Source of the DNA: Antrihabitans stalactiti
Lineage (GTDB): Bacteria > Actinomycetota > Actinomycetes > Mycobacteriales > Mycobacteriaceae
DNA length: 64,000 bases
NCBI RefSeq assembly: GCF_012932915.1
Contig: NZ_VCQU01000008.1
Coordinates: forward strand, 1-64,000
Reading direction: 5' to 3'
Made by a program: the position numbers and the translations under genes. A model generated the notes under the pieces. That model saw only the letters and a program-made list of their open reading frames with translations, searched no databases and was not told where the DNA came from. Shown here piece after piece: positions 51,498 to 60,149 of the stretch; within the stretch, counting starts at the first letter, position 1, and each line of letters opens with the position of its first letter.

Positions 51498-52083
51498 TTA
51501 CGGGGCAGGAGCACGTACGACGGTCACGGCCCAGTCGGCATCGTCGTTCATGGGCCGCAGGTCCCACGTTGCGAAGCGGCTTTCGACCGCCAGTCCGAGG
51601 GCCGCGAGGTCGTCGTCGAACTCCTCCAGCGAGTACACGCGGTTGGTCGCGAAGCCCGTCACGAGCACGCCTCCGGGCGCCAGATGCGCGGCCATGCGCT
51701 CGATCGCGGACCGCTCTGTCCCGCTCGAGGTAGACCAGTACGTTCCCCGCGGCCACGATCGCGTCGAAACGTGCCTCGCCCAGGTCGAGCGTTGCGAGGT
51801 CGGCGAGACGTACATCGAGGTCGGCGTGCTGGCGCGCCGCGTCGACGAGGATCGGGTCCAGGTCGACGGCAGTCACGGTGTGGCCGCGCCTGGCGAGCGC
51901 TGCGCCGACCCGGCCGGTCCCGCACCCGGCATCCAGCACGCGGGACCGCGGAGCGATCAGTGCGTCGACGGTCCGTGCTTCACCTTCGATGTCGACGCCG
52001 TCGGATTCGAGTTTCGCGAACCGAGCGACGTACGCCCGCGAATTTGCCTCGGCCTGCCATCGCGTTTTGTTTCCGCTCGTCAT
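51498..52083 (-). pseudogene. Class I SAM-dependent methyltransferase, frameshifted
   Basis: From ATG 52083 the first frame reads TRWQAEANSRAYVARFAKLESDGVDIEGEARTVDALI, then the SAM-binding motif VLDAGCGTGRVG and DAIVAAGNVLVYLE. The sequence then shifts frame near 51727 and resumes as GTERSAIERMAAHLAPGGVLVTGFATNRVYSLEEFDDDLAALGL, ending at the TAA at 51498. Joining both frames gives a normal methyltransferase of about 195 residues. The shift is in GAGCGGGACA and is equivalent to two lost bases or one gained. It follows the WS/DGAT gene without a gap (stop 52084). True mutation and sequence error cannot be told apart here. Confidence 0.8.
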
Positions 52084-53457
52084 CTACACGAAGGCCTTTT
52101 CCAGCTCCGTCAGTTCCGTCTCCAGGTGGGACAGAATGCGCTGCAAGCTCGGCAGGCTGCGTCTACAGCCGATCAGCCCGAAGTCGAGCGTGCCTGCGGT
52201 GTTGGTGAGGGTGATGTTGAGCGCCTGACCATCGGTCACGACCGACACGGGGTACATACCGTCGAGGCGCGCCCCGTTGAAGTACATCTCCTCGCGGGGT
52301 CCGGGCACATTCGAGATGATGACGTTGAACGAATGCGGCGTGACGCGCCCGATCAGGGGGAGCCCCGCCAGGATCATCGGCGATACCGCGGCACCTGACC
52401 ACGCGAGCCCGGACAGCCCGCCGATGGACTTGAACAACGACTTGGCGCTCGTCATCGACGCAGTGACAGCGTCCAGTCGCTCGACAGAGTCCGGCGTGTC
52501 GGTTCCGAGGCTGGCGATGATGGCGCCGACTGCGTTGCCGCCGGCATCGAGCTTGTCGGGAGCGCGGGTCGAGATCGGCACGAAGGCGCTCATCGATGCA
52601 TCGGGCAAGGCGTTGTTGTCGATGAGGTAGTTGCGCAACGCGCCGCCACACATCGCGAGGACGACGTCGTTGACCGACACCCCCGCGGATTTCTTGACCG
52701 CGCTGATTCGATCGAAGTCCCAGGACTGCGCGGCGAACCGGCGAGCACCGCCGATCGGGACGTTCAGAATCGTGTGCGGGGCGCGGTAGGGGAGAATCAG
52801 GTCGCTGTCACCCATCGCCTTGCGTGCAACGGTGACGGCGTCGGGAATCATGCCTGCTGCGTCGGAGATCGCTTGCCCACCTGCGCGCAGAAGGCCGACC
52901 GGGTCGAACCCCGACCGCTTGTCCCGCCGCGTGGGCGGTTGCTCCGGCCGGTTCCACGGTGGCACGCACGAGCGGTCGTTGGGATCGGTGGACAGACGGC
53001 GCTGGATGAGCCGCTGGGCGCTCATGCCGTCGAGCAATGCGTGATGCACCTTGACGTAGATCGCGAACCGCCCATCCGCGAGGCCCTCGATGATGTGGGC
53101 CTCCCATAGCGGTTTGTGCCGGTCCAGCAGCGTTCCGTGCCAACGCGAGACCACCGAGAGCAGCTCCCTGATCCGACCCGGTGTCGGCATCGCGACCCGT
53201 CTGATGTGGTACTCCACGTCGAGCTCGGTGTCGTGATCCCAGAACAGCCCACCCAACGAACCGCGCGGCGTCGCAAGGCGTTTGAGAAAAGTCGGGTGGT
53301 AGTTGGTGTTCTCGACCATCTGGTCGTACACCGCGCGCACGTATTCCGGACCTGCGTCGGCAGGTGGTTCGAAGAGCATGAGCGCGCCGACATGCATCGG
53401 ATGCTCCCGCGATTCAGCGAGGAGAAAGGCCGCGTCGAGGGGATCGATGATTTCCAT
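52084..53457 (-). CDS. Wax ester synthase/diacylglycerol acyltransferase (WS/DGAT)
   Basis: 457 residues. Catalytic motif HHALLDG (138-144) is intact, preceded by the PLWEAHIIEGL segment, and the second lobe has NVIISNVPGPREEMYFNGARL, diagnostic of the WS/DGAT family. N-terminal PLDAAFLLAESREHPMHVGALMLFEPP is the usual start. It joins a fatty acyl-CoA to a diacylglycerol or long-chain alcohol for storage-lipid synthesis. It leads a two-gene unit with the broken methyltransferase and is divergent from the AdaA-AlkA gene. Confidence 0.93.
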   Translation of the reverse strand: MEIIDPLDAAFLLAESREHPMHVGALMLFEPPADAGPEYVRAVYDQMVENTNYHPTFLKRLATPRGSLGGLFWDHDTELDVEYHIRRVAMPTPGRIRELLSVVSRWHGTLLDRHKPLWEAHIIEGLADGRFAIYVKVHHALLDGMSAQRLIQRRLSTDPNDRSCVPPWNRPEQPPTRRDKRSGFDPVGLLRAGGQAISDAAGMIPDAVTVARKAMGDSDLILPYRAPHTILNVPIGGARRFAAQSWDFDRISAVKKSAGVSVNDVVLAMCGGALRNYLIDNNALPDASMSAFVPISTRAPDKLDAGGNAVGAIIASLGTDTPDSVERLDAVTASMTSAKSLFKSIGGLSGLAWSGAAVSPMILAGLPLIGRVTPHSFNVIISNVPGPREEMYFNGARLDGMYPVSVVTDGQALNITLTNTAGTLDFGLIGCRRSLPSLQRILSHLETELTELEKAFV

Positions 53458-53543
53458 CCCCAGAGCCTAGTGCGATTCTGCCGCGAAGGGGTGATGTCCG
53501 ATTTCCGCTAGCTTTGCACGGTCGACCGAGACAGAGTGGAGCT

Positions 53544-55010
53544 ATGACCACAGCGACCCGCTCGCCCCACCTCGACTTCGACCGCTGTTACCGAGCGGTC
53601 CAGGCGAAGGATTCGCGGTTCGACGGGCAGTTCTTCACGGCGGTCCGCACGACTGGAATCTATTGCCGCCCTTCATGTCCGGCGATAACACCGAAGCCTG
53701 GCAACGTGACCTTTCTGCCGACAGCGGCGGCGGCACAGCACTCCGGTTTCCGTGCGTGCCGACGGTGTCTACCCGACGCTGCGCCGGGTTCGCCGCTCTG
53801 GAACACCAGGTCCGATCTGGCGGCGCGTGCAATGCGTCTCATTGCCGACGGCGTCATCGAGCGCGGTGGAGTGGAGACTCTGGCCTCGTCGGTGGGCTAC
53901 TCCTCCAGGCAGTTGACGCGGGTGATGACAGCCGAACTCGGCGCCGGACCGCTCGCTCTCGCTCGGGCGCATCGCGCACACACAGCACGATTGTTGATCC
54001 AGACGACGGCGATGTCGATGTCGGATATCGCGTTCGCGGCGGGGTTCGCCAGCATTCGCCAGTTCAATGACACGATCCGGGAAGTCTTCGTCGTCACTCC
54101 GTCGCAGATGCGCGCGGAATCGGCTCGGCGGGAGAATGTTTCGACTACCGACGGAGCGGTGTCGTTGCGACTCCCGTACCGTCCGCCGCTCGATTCCGCT
54201 TGGCTCGCATGGTTTCTGGAGTCGCATGCGGTGGCGGGGGTCGAGAGTTGGGCCGACGGCACCTACGCGCGAAGTCTGCGGCTGCCGCATGGGAGCGCCG
54301 TCGCGACGCTGCGGCTGCAACCAGGATTCGTCCGCGCAGACCTCGCACTGCAGGACATGCGTGACCTCGCACCTGCGGTGGCTCGCATCCGGCATCTGCT
54401 CGACCTCGACGCCGATCCGCAGGCGGTGGACGCGGTCCTTGCCGGCGACCCCAGGTTCGCGGACGCGGTCGCCGCGACGCCAGGAATCCGCGTCCCCGGT
54501 AACGTCGACGGTACGGAGTTGTTGCTCAGAACCATGATCGGGCAGCAGATTTCGCTGCCAGCGGCGGCGACACACACGGTCCGACTTGTCGCCGCGCTCG
54601 GTGAGCCGATCGAATCCGATACGGGGGTGACGCACCTCTTTCCCACCGCAGCGGCGGTTGCCGAACATGGCCGAGAGGTACTCACCGGACCGATCCGTCG
54701 AGTCGAATCCATCGTGGCCGTCGCGGAAGCGTTGGCCAACGGTGACCTCGAATTGCACTGCGGGCGCGACGCTGCGGACCTGCAACGCGATCTGCTCGCG
54801 TTGCCGGGGGTCGGGCCATGGACCGCCGACTACGTGACCATGCGGCTGCTCGCCGACCCGGACATCCTGCTCGGCACAGATCTGGTTGTCCGCCAAGGCG
54901 CTGCGCAACTCGGCGTAGACCTCACCGATTCCGACCGCTGGATGCCCTGGCGGTCCTACCTCTCGATGCACCTGTGGCGCATCGCATTATCGACAAGGAG
55001 TAGCAAATGA
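53544..55010 (+). CDS. alkA: AdaA-AlkA fusion: methyl-sensing activator and 3-methyladenine DNA glycosylase
   Basis: 488 residues. Residues 10-80 form the Ada zinc domain with four Cys (Cys41, Cys45, Cys72, Cys75) that accept methyl groups from DNA phosphotriesters. Residues about 90-190 form an AraC-type HTH pair (VETLASSVGYSSRQLTRVM; SMSDIAFAAGFASIRQFNDTIREVF). Residues about 195-488 form AlkA, with the HhH-GPD active site LPGVGPWTADYVTMRLLADPD and the catalytic Asp in GTDLVVRQ. It senses alkylation and removes alkylated bases. The start ATG at 53544 follows GTGGAG; the frame from 53514 is less likely. It overlaps ogt by 4 bases (ATGA). Confidence 0.93.
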   Translation: MTTATRSPHLDFDRCYRAVQAKDSRFDGQFFTAVRTTGIYCRPSCPAITPKPGNVTFLPTAAAAQHSGFRACRRCLPDAAPGSPLWNTRSDLAARAMRLIADGVIERGGVETLASSVGYSSRQLTRVMTAELGAGPLALARAHRAHTARLLIQTTAMSMSDIAFAAGFASIRQFNDTIREVFVVTPSQMRAESARRENVSTTDGAVSLRLPYRPPLDSAWLAWFLESHAVAGVESWADGTYARSLRLPHGSAVATLRLQPGFVRADLALQDMRDLAPAVARIRHLLDLDADPQAVDAVLAGDPRFADAVAATPGIRVPGNVDGTELLLRTMIGQQISLPAAATHTVRLVAALGEPIESDTGVTHLFPTAAAVAEHGREVLTGPIRRVESIVAVAEALANGDLELHCGRDAADLQRDLLALPGVGPWTADYVTMRLLADPDILLGTDLVVRQGAAQLGVDLTDSDRWMPWRSYLSMHLWRIALSTRSSK

Positions 55011-55513
55011 TCGACTACGCAACCCAGCCCACACCGATCGGACCGTTCACAACGATTGTCGACGACGGCGTCGTTCTGGCGTCAGGGTGGACCGCTGACG
55101 TCGAAACCCTACGGGTGCTGATCCATCCAAGCCTGCGACCCGTACAGGTGCGCGAATGCCACGACCTCGGAGCGGTGACCCGCGCCGTCGCCGCGTACCA
55201 CGACGGCGATCCATCGGTCATAGATTCGGTTCCCGTCCAACAGCATTCGGGCGAGTTCTTGACCTATGCGTGGAAGGTGCTGCGAACGGTTCCAGCAGGA
55301 GCGCCCGTGACCTACACGGAGTTCGCGGAGCTGGCGGGACGGCCGGCCGCGATACGAGGAGCGGCCAGCGCGTGCGCGCGCAATGCCGCAGCCTTGTTCG
55401 TGCCCTGCCATCGAGTGGTCCGGGTTGGCGGCGCACTCGGTGGCTTTCGGTGGGGCTTGCCCGTGAAGCAGTGGCTGCTCGACTTCGAAGCGCGCGCTAC
55501 CGCAGATTGTTGA
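55007..55513 (+). CDS. ogt: Methylated-DNA--protein-cysteine methyltransferase
   Basis: 168 residues. The suicide cysteine is Cys134 in VPCHRVV, with the upstream ASACARNAA helix (the usual Asn is kept). It transfers O6-methyl from guanine to itself. Its ATG overlaps the stop of the AdaA-AlkA gene, and together they form the alkylation-damage operon, with the fusion protein as both sensor and second enzyme. Its 3' end overlaps the convergent membrane-anchored protein gene by 17 bases. Confidence 0.94.
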   Translation: MIDYATQPTPIGPFTTIVDDGVVLASGWTADVETLRVLIHPSLRPVQVRECHDLGAVTRAVAAYHDGDPSVIDSVPVQQHSGEFLTYAWKVLRTVPAGAPVTYTEFAELAGRPAAIRGAASACARNAAALFVPCHRVVRVGGALGGFRWGLPVKQWLLDFEARATADC

Positions 55514-55943
55514 TCGCGAGACGCCACTCGTCCGGGTACGGCAGGTGGAAGGCGACGCTGTCCGGACCACTCGGTCCGGCGAAGCGAACCAGCAGCAACG
55601 GCTTGCCCGTCGTGTGGCCCAGGTGCGTCTTCGCCAACTCGACTCCGGTGATGTCGGCGAGCGCAATGTCGACGGTCAGCTGGGGTTCCGACCGGTAGAA
55701 CCACAGCTTCTTGGCGCTGAGCACCAGATTGCCGAGGCCCGGTTTCTTGTCACGCTGTGACTCGAGCCCGAGAAAGTTCGCCAGCACCTGCTCGCGGACG
55801 ATCTCGTCTTTCTTGAACTCGGCCGACGATGCGTACCGCACGGTCTTGCGGTTCGGCGCAATGACGAGCCGGTTCACCGCATACCCCAGCAACACCACCA
55901 CGACGAGCAAAATAATGAACGCGATGATTCCGAGGTTGGTCAC
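55497..55943 (-). CDS. Membrane-anchored protein with PH/GRAM-like domain
   Basis: 148 residues. A single N-terminal helix (about 5-27, IIAFIILLVVVVLLGYAVNRLVI) is followed by a soluble domain. In this domain beta-rich segments LGNLVLSAKKLWFYRSEPQLTVDIALADITGVELAKTHLG and LLLVRFAGPSGPDSVAFHLPYPDEW suggest a PH-like (GRAM or bacterial PH) fold. Function unknown; lipid or protein binding at the inner face of the membrane is a reasonable guess. Orientation is opposite to ogt. Confidence 0.65.
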   Translation of the reverse strand: MTNLGIIAFIILLVVVVLLGYAVNRLVIAPNRKTVRYASSAEFKKDEIVREQVLANFLGLESQRDKKPGLGNLVLSAKKLWFYRSEPQLTVDIALADITGVELAKTHLGHTTGKPLLLVRFAGPSGPDSVAFHLPYPDEWRLAINNLR

Positions 55944-56038
55944 CGCGGAAGAATAAGCGACGACAAGTGATCTTGGGGAGCCTCGCGTACGATCCGTGCA
56001 ACTCGGCCCAAGGCCGCGAATGCATCGAAAGGGATCGG

Positions 56039-57391
56039 GTGGAACTGATACAGGTGTCTGACGCAGCCTTCCTGCGTGCGGATTCGCCCGAACATCCGAT
56101 GCACATCGGAACGGTCCTCGTCTTCGAGCCGCCGAAGGATGCCGCGCCGAATTACCTGAGCACGCTCATCGACCGCGTCGCGGCAAACACAGAGGTCTCG
56201 CGTACTTTCCGGAAATATCCCGAGATCGGCGTCGGCGGCGTCGGGAACCTGATGTGGGCCCACGACGAGAAGATCGACGTCGGGTACCACATTCGTCGAG
56301 CGGCTCTGCCCGCCCCTGGCACGCTGAACGAGTTGTTCACGCTCGTGTCGGAACTGCACTCGACGCAGCTCGACCCCGCACGACCGCTCTGGCAGGCCTG
56401 CTTTGTCTCCGGCTTGCCCGACGGCCGATTTGCGCTGTACTTCAAGGTCCATCACGCCTTGATCGACAGCACCGACCTCATCGGGCTGGTCGACGCGATG
56501 TTGTCCGACGACGCCGCGGCGGAGTCGTCCGGAGCGCCATGGCACGTCCCCCACACGCCGACGCCAACCCCGCAAGCAGAAGTCAGCGTGTCCTCGCTGC
56601 TGCGGTTCGGCGGCAAGCAGATCTCGGGACTCGCGAGTCTGGTTCCAGACACGGCGAAGGTCGCCAGCGCAATCATGGACCGCAGCCTGGCGGTGCCGTT
56701 CCGCGCGCCGAAGACCATACTGAACGTCCCCGTCGACGCCGAACGAGTGTTTGCCGGGCGTTCCTTCTCGATGGAACGAATCAACAACGTTCACAAGTTC
56801 TCGCGAGCACCGATCACGGCGATCGTGCTTGCGATGTGTTCCGGTGCGCTCCGCACATACCTGCGCGAAGCGGGCCCGCTGCCCGGCTCGTCTCTCGTTG
56901 CGATGGTCCCCGCCGTGAAGCGGACCTCCAAAGGCATCGAGAGCAAAGGCAGCTTCTTCTGTCGGCTCGGCACTGATCTGCAACATCCCGAGCAGCGCTT
57001 GGCCATGATCAAGTCGTCGATCGACGGTGCGAAGCTAACAGCGGAATCGGTCGGGCTGGCGTCGACGATGGTCATGTCGGTCGCGTCGATGACGCCGAAG
57101 GCATTGTCCGGCATCGCAGAAATGACCGGTGTGTCGCGGCCGCCATTCAACATCGGCATTTCGTACGTGACCGGTTGGCGCATCCCGGTGTTCTGGAACG
57201 GGTCACGCCTGAACTCCGCTTACCCGGTGTCGATCGTCACCAACGGACTCGCGCTGGCGGTCGCGGCAACGTCGACGCAGATGACCTTGGACATCGGCGT
57301 GACGGCCTGCCCGCGCGCAGTGTCCGACATCGGGCGGTTCGTCGATCTACTCGAGACTGCGTTGTTCGACCTCGAAACGATCTATCACTAG
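56039..57391 (+). CDS. WS/DGAT family acyltransferase (second copy)
   Basis: 450 residues with full-length similarity to the WS/DGAT at 52084. The catalytic HHALIDS (138-144) keeps the double His and the Asp but has Ser instead of Gly. PLWQACFVSGLPDGRFALYFKVHH precedes it and FNIGISYVTGWRIPVFWNGSRL is the second lobe, in which NVPGP is replaced by SYVTGW. I start it at GTG 56039, which has AAAGGGA upstream; the frame from 55967 would read through a less conserved leader. Divergent from the PH-like protein. Acyl acceptor unknown. Confidence 0.85.
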   Translation: MELIQVSDAAFLRADSPEHPMHIGTVLVFEPPKDAAPNYLSTLIDRVAANTEVSRTFRKYPEIGVGGVGNLMWAHDEKIDVGYHIRRAALPAPGTLNELFTLVSELHSTQLDPARPLWQACFVSGLPDGRFALYFKVHHALIDSTDLIGLVDAMLSDDAAAESSGAPWHVPHTPTPTPQAEVSVSSLLRFGGKQISGLASLVPDTAKVASAIMDRSLAVPFRAPKTILNVPVDAERVFAGRSFSMERINNVHKFSRAPITAIVLAMCSGALRTYLREAGPLPGSSLVAMVPAVKRTSKGIESKGSFFCRLGTDLQHPEQRLAMIKSSIDGAKLTAESVGLASTMVMSVASMTPKALSGIAEMTGVSRPPFNIGISYVTGWRIPVFWNGSRLNSAYPVSIVTNGLALAVAATSTQMTLDIGVTACPRAVSDIGRFVDLLETALFDLETIYH

Positions 57392-57422
57392 TCGCGGAGC
57401 TTGCGGAGCGACCATCCAACAC

Positions 57423-57461
57423 ACTAGGCAGTGTCTCGAAGAATGAGAGACACGGCCTAGT
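57423..57461. terminator. Bidirectional hairpin between convergent genes
   Basis: A 15-base stem, ACTAGGCAGTGTCTC (57423-57437) pairing with 57447-57461 with one mismatch, and a loop of 9 bases. It lies between the stops of the convergent WS/DGAT (57391) and S4-domain (57457) genes, with the S4 stop inside the right arm. It probably acts in both directions, although a T-tract is missing. Confidence 0.65.
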
Positions 57462-57822
57462 CGACGTTGAAGCCGCGAAGCTTTTCGAGTTCGCGGCGAT
57501 CGCGTTTGGTCGGCCGCCCCGCCCCACGGTCACGCTGGGGGATCGAAGCAAGCACCTCGCGTGGTGGTGGCGGTGGACTGTGGTCGATGAAGCATTCGAC
57601 GGCGACGGTCGGTCCGACCCGTTTGCTGATCACCCGAGCCACCTCGACGATCCGCTCGACCCCAGCGGTCCGTACGCGGACCTCGTCGCCCACCGCCACG
57701 GTCTGTGCGGGCTTAGCGGTCACGCCGTTGACCTTCACATGCCCGCCGCGGCAGGCGGCCGCAGCCGCGGTACGGGTCTTGAACATCCGCACCGCCCAGG
57801 TCCAGCTATCCACCCTCGCCAT
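57457..57822 (-). CDS. RNA-binding S4 domain protein (HslR-like)
   Basis: 121 residues. S4 domain at about 3-66: RVDSWTWAVRMFKTRTAAAAACRGGHVKVNGVTAKPAQTVAVGDEVRV, the RNA-binding fold of HslR/RluD-type proteins. The C-terminal basic tail (RGAGRPTKRDRRELEKLRGF) is also HslR-like. HslR recycles stalled 50S subunits with peptidyl-tRNA after heat shock. The start ATG at 57822 skips three residues of a longer frame. It follows palindromic repeat copy 3. Confidence 0.88.
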   Translation of the reverse strand: MARVDSWTWAVRMFKTRTAAAAACRGGHVKVNGVTAKPAQTVAVGDEVRVRTAGVERIVEVARVISKRVGPTVAVECFIDHSPPPPPREVLASIPQRDRGAGRPTKRDRRELEKLRGFNVD

Positions 57823-57835
57823 GCTGGGCAAACTA

Positions 57836-57885
57836 CCCTCGTGAGTCTTTTAGGAGTCCATAGACTCCTAAAAGACTCACGAGGG
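57836..57885. repeat. Dispersed palindromic repeat, copy 3 (complete, perfect)
   Basis: A 50-base palindrome with perfectly complementary 23-base arms (57836-57858 and 57863-57885) and a CATA loop. It differs from copy 2 at one stem pair (TTTTA instead of TTTTT type) and in the loop. The change occurs on both sides of the stem, so pairing has been maintained by compensating substitutions. The stop codon of the permease gene (57877) lies inside the right arm; it likely serves as its terminator. Confidence 0.92.
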
Positions 57886-59442
57886 GGTGGGGTCAGGCTT
57901 GGCCGAGGGGAGCAAGGAATAGCCGAGGCAGATGACGGCGAACATCAGATAGCCGAGTGCCACTTGCGGATTCGCGGCCCAGTCGACCGACTCGCCGTGA
58001 ATGAGGCCGATGTAGGATAAGACTGCGCCGACGGCGGCGGCGATCGCCGCGAAGCGGAACTTCTTGTCGAGAATGAAGGTCACGATGGTGCCGAGCACGA
58101 GTCCCGTGAGCACAGCGCCTTCGCCGAGTGTCTTCAGTCCGTCGTAGACGACGCCTGCGTTGCCGAGTGCAACGCTACCGACCTTCTCCGCCGATGTACC
58201 CGCGGCAGCGAGCGCGTTGTCGATCAGCCCGGTCGCCCACTGCGCGAGGTTCGGTAGCAGCGCTGCCACGACGGCGACCGCGTGTAGTCGCGGCACTGCC
58301 TGGAAAGCCTGTGCGCCTATGAGCAACCCGATGTAGAGCAAGATCGGCACGATCGCGGGGATCGGCAGGATCGTCGACAACACGCCGAAAAGGCCCAGGA
58401 AGCAGAACAATCCGATAACCGCGCCGCTCGCCAGCGAGTAGCCAATCCGGCCGCCCGCGTCCTTCCAACCAGGGTGACCGATGTAGACCGCGGGCGGGAA
58501 GGGCGAGCCGAACGCCGAACCAATGATCGCGCCCGCGCCGTCGGCAAGCAGCACGCTGCGCAGGTTGTAGTTGTCGCCCGCCGCGGCTGCACTCTCGACG
58601 TTGCTCATCGCTTCGGTGAAGTTGTAGACGCCCAACGGGATTGCCGTTCCAAGCAGCGGCGCGAGGTCGCTCAGCCCGTGCCACAGCATGTCGACGCGAA
58701 GGTCGGGAAAGCCGATCGCGATGTCCCTGATTGCAGTGCTCACAGCTGGGGCGTCCATGTAACCGCCGATCCAGCCGATGGCAGTACCGACGAGCAGCGC
58801 GGCCAACCCGACCGGAATATTGCCTGGCAGGCGGACATTGGTGAAGAAACCGATGAGAATGATTGCCAGCACCGGCAATCCGATCCACGCGACCTCCCAC
58901 ATCTGCGCGGCAGGCCGCATCGAGATGAAGGTGATCGAGATGCCGGCAAGGGTGCCGAGCATCGCCGCTCGGGGCGTCAGCTTGCGAATGTACGGACCGA
59001 CGAACGCGCCGATCATGACGATGACGCCGATCATGAATGCCCACGCGAGTCCGGCCTGCCAGGCCGCCTTGGCGTCTTTCGTCTGCAGGTACACCGGCAG
59101 CATTACGACGAAGACGACGATGAACATGTGCGGGACGCTCGGTCCGTACGGCAATGCGGTGACGTCGGTGCGGTTTTCGCGTCGCGCCAATCTGCGCGCG
59201 AGCATCGTGTAGTAGAGGTTGCCGAGGATGAGGGCGACGCCCAACGCGGGCAGGACGGTGCCGAGGACGTCACCGCTTCCGACGTTGACGACCCCGATCA
59301 TCAAGGCGGTCAGCGTCAAGACGTTGACCAGAATGTTGAAGCCCAGCCCGAAGAATGCGTTCGTGTCGCCGCGCGTCCACCATGCAATCGACGGCGTAGG
59401 TGTGGGGGCCTCTGGGGTTGTTGCTTTGACGTCGACGCTCAT
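57877..59442 (-). CDS. NCS2-like (xanthine/uracil/AzgA-type) permease, biuret operon
   Basis: 521 residues, about 13-14 membrane segments. N-terminal WWTRGDTNAFFGLGFNILVNVLTLTALM is followed by the substrate region TALPYGPSVPHMF and the conserved SNVESAAAAGDNY, whose Glu aligns with the substrate-binding Glu of NCS2 carriers, then GHPGWKDAGGRIGYSL. It is the last gene of a minus-strand operon with a BiuH-like hydrolase (11-base gap) and an allophanate-hydrolase-type amidase. The likely cargo is therefore biuret or a related urea derivative, an inference from context. A longer frame from 59613 is rejected; the ATG at 59442 (MSVDVKATT) fits. Confidence 0.82.
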   Translation of the reverse strand: MSVDVKATTPEAPTPTPSIAWWTRGDTNAFFGLGFNILVNVLTLTALMIGVVNVGSGDVLGTVLPALGVALILGNLYYTMLARRLARRENRTDVTALPYGPSVPHMFIVVFVVMLPVYLQTKDAKAAWQAGLAWAFMIGVIVMIGAFVGPYIRKLTPRAAMLGTLAGISITFISMRPAAQMWEVAWIGLPVLAIILIGFFTNVRLPGNIPVGLAALLVGTAIGWIGGYMDAPAVSTAIRDIAIGFPDLRVDMLWHGLSDLAPLLGTAIPLGVYNFTEAMSNVESAAAAGDNYNLRSVLLADGAGAIIGSAFGSPFPPAVYIGHPGWKDAGGRIGYSLASGAVIGLFCFLGLFGVLSTILPIPAIVPILLYIGLLIGAQAFQAVPRLHAVAVVAALLPNLAQWATGLIDNALAAAGTSAEKVGSVALGNAGVVYDGLKTLGEGAVLTGLVLGTIVTFILDKKFRFAAIAAAVGAVLSYIGLIHGESVDWAANPQVALGYLMFAVICLGYSLLPSAKPDPTPS

Positions 59443-59453
59443 GGTGATCCTGT

Positions 59454-60149
59454 TCAGGCAGATTTCGAGGTGTGGAATGTGGCGAGACAATCGATGACGG
59501 CAGAGCTTGGGGCTACCCAGCCGAAGATGCCGCCCTGCGCGCTGATCATGTCGAGGCCGACGCGCTGAAATTCGGGGAAATACGAACCGACGCAATCGGA
59601 TACGACGAGGCACTCGTATCCGCGATCGTTCGCCTCGCGCACCGTCGTGTGGACGCAGACCTCGGTGGTGACGCCGGTGACCAGCAGTTGGGTGATCCCC
59701 GCATCGGCCAGGACCGACTGCAGTTCAGTCGCGTAGAAGGCACCCTTGCCCGGTTTGTCGATCACGACCTCGCCGGGAATCGGTGCGAGCTCGTCGACGA
59801 TGTCGTGCCCGTATTCGCCCTGAATCAAGATGCGGCCGAAGCGTCCTGGGTCGCCGATCCGTTGCGACGGGCTACCGCGCAGCAGTTTCGCAGGCGGGCA
59901 GTCCGACAAGTCAGGGCGGTGGCCTTCGCGGGTGTGGATCACGGGGACCCCGGCGGTCCGGGCAGCGGCGATCAGGTCGGCGAGCGGCGCGACGACCTTT
60001 TGCAGCATGCCGACGTCGTTGCCGAGACTTTCGCCGAAACCGCCGGGCAGTAAGAAGTCTCGCTGCATGTCGATCACGATGAGGGCAGTCGCGCCGGGCG
60101 CCAGTGAGAACGGTGTCGGAGTGGCCGACGTGATGGCGATGGCCGTCAT
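59454..60149 (-). CDS. biuH: Biuret amidohydrolase-like cysteine hydrolase (isochorismatase family)
   Basis: 231 residues. The isochorismatase-fold catalytic set is Asp27 ([10 protein letters not shown]), Lys135 (DKPGKGAF) and Cys165 ([20 protein letters not shown]). [10 protein letters not shown] and [16 protein letters not shown] are segments shared with characterised biuret hydrolases, which turn biuret into allophanate and ammonia. AAAGGAG is placed at a good distance from the ATG at 60149. It overlaps the upstream amidase stop (ATGA) and is followed by the permease. Family resemblance and operon partner make biuret the best substrate guess; ureidoacrylate or other ureido compounds remain possible. 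Confidence 0.82.
   Translation of the reverse strand: MTAIAITSATPTPFSLAPGATALIVIDMQRDFLLPGGFGESLGNDVGMLQKVVAPLADLIAAARTAGVPVIHTREGHRPDLSDCPPAKLLRGSPSQRIGDPGRFGRILIQGEYGHDIVDELAPIPGEVVIDKPGKGAFYATELQSVLADAGITQLLVTGVTTEVCVHTTVREANDRGYECLVVSDCVGSYFPEFQRVGLDMISAQGGIFGWVAPSSAVIDCLATFHTSKSA

Noticed and set aside
108..57885. CRISPR array or attachment-site interpretation of the 50-bp palindromes
   Set aside because: Only three copies exist, tens of kilobases apart, with no regular spacers, and they are strong hairpins at gene ends.
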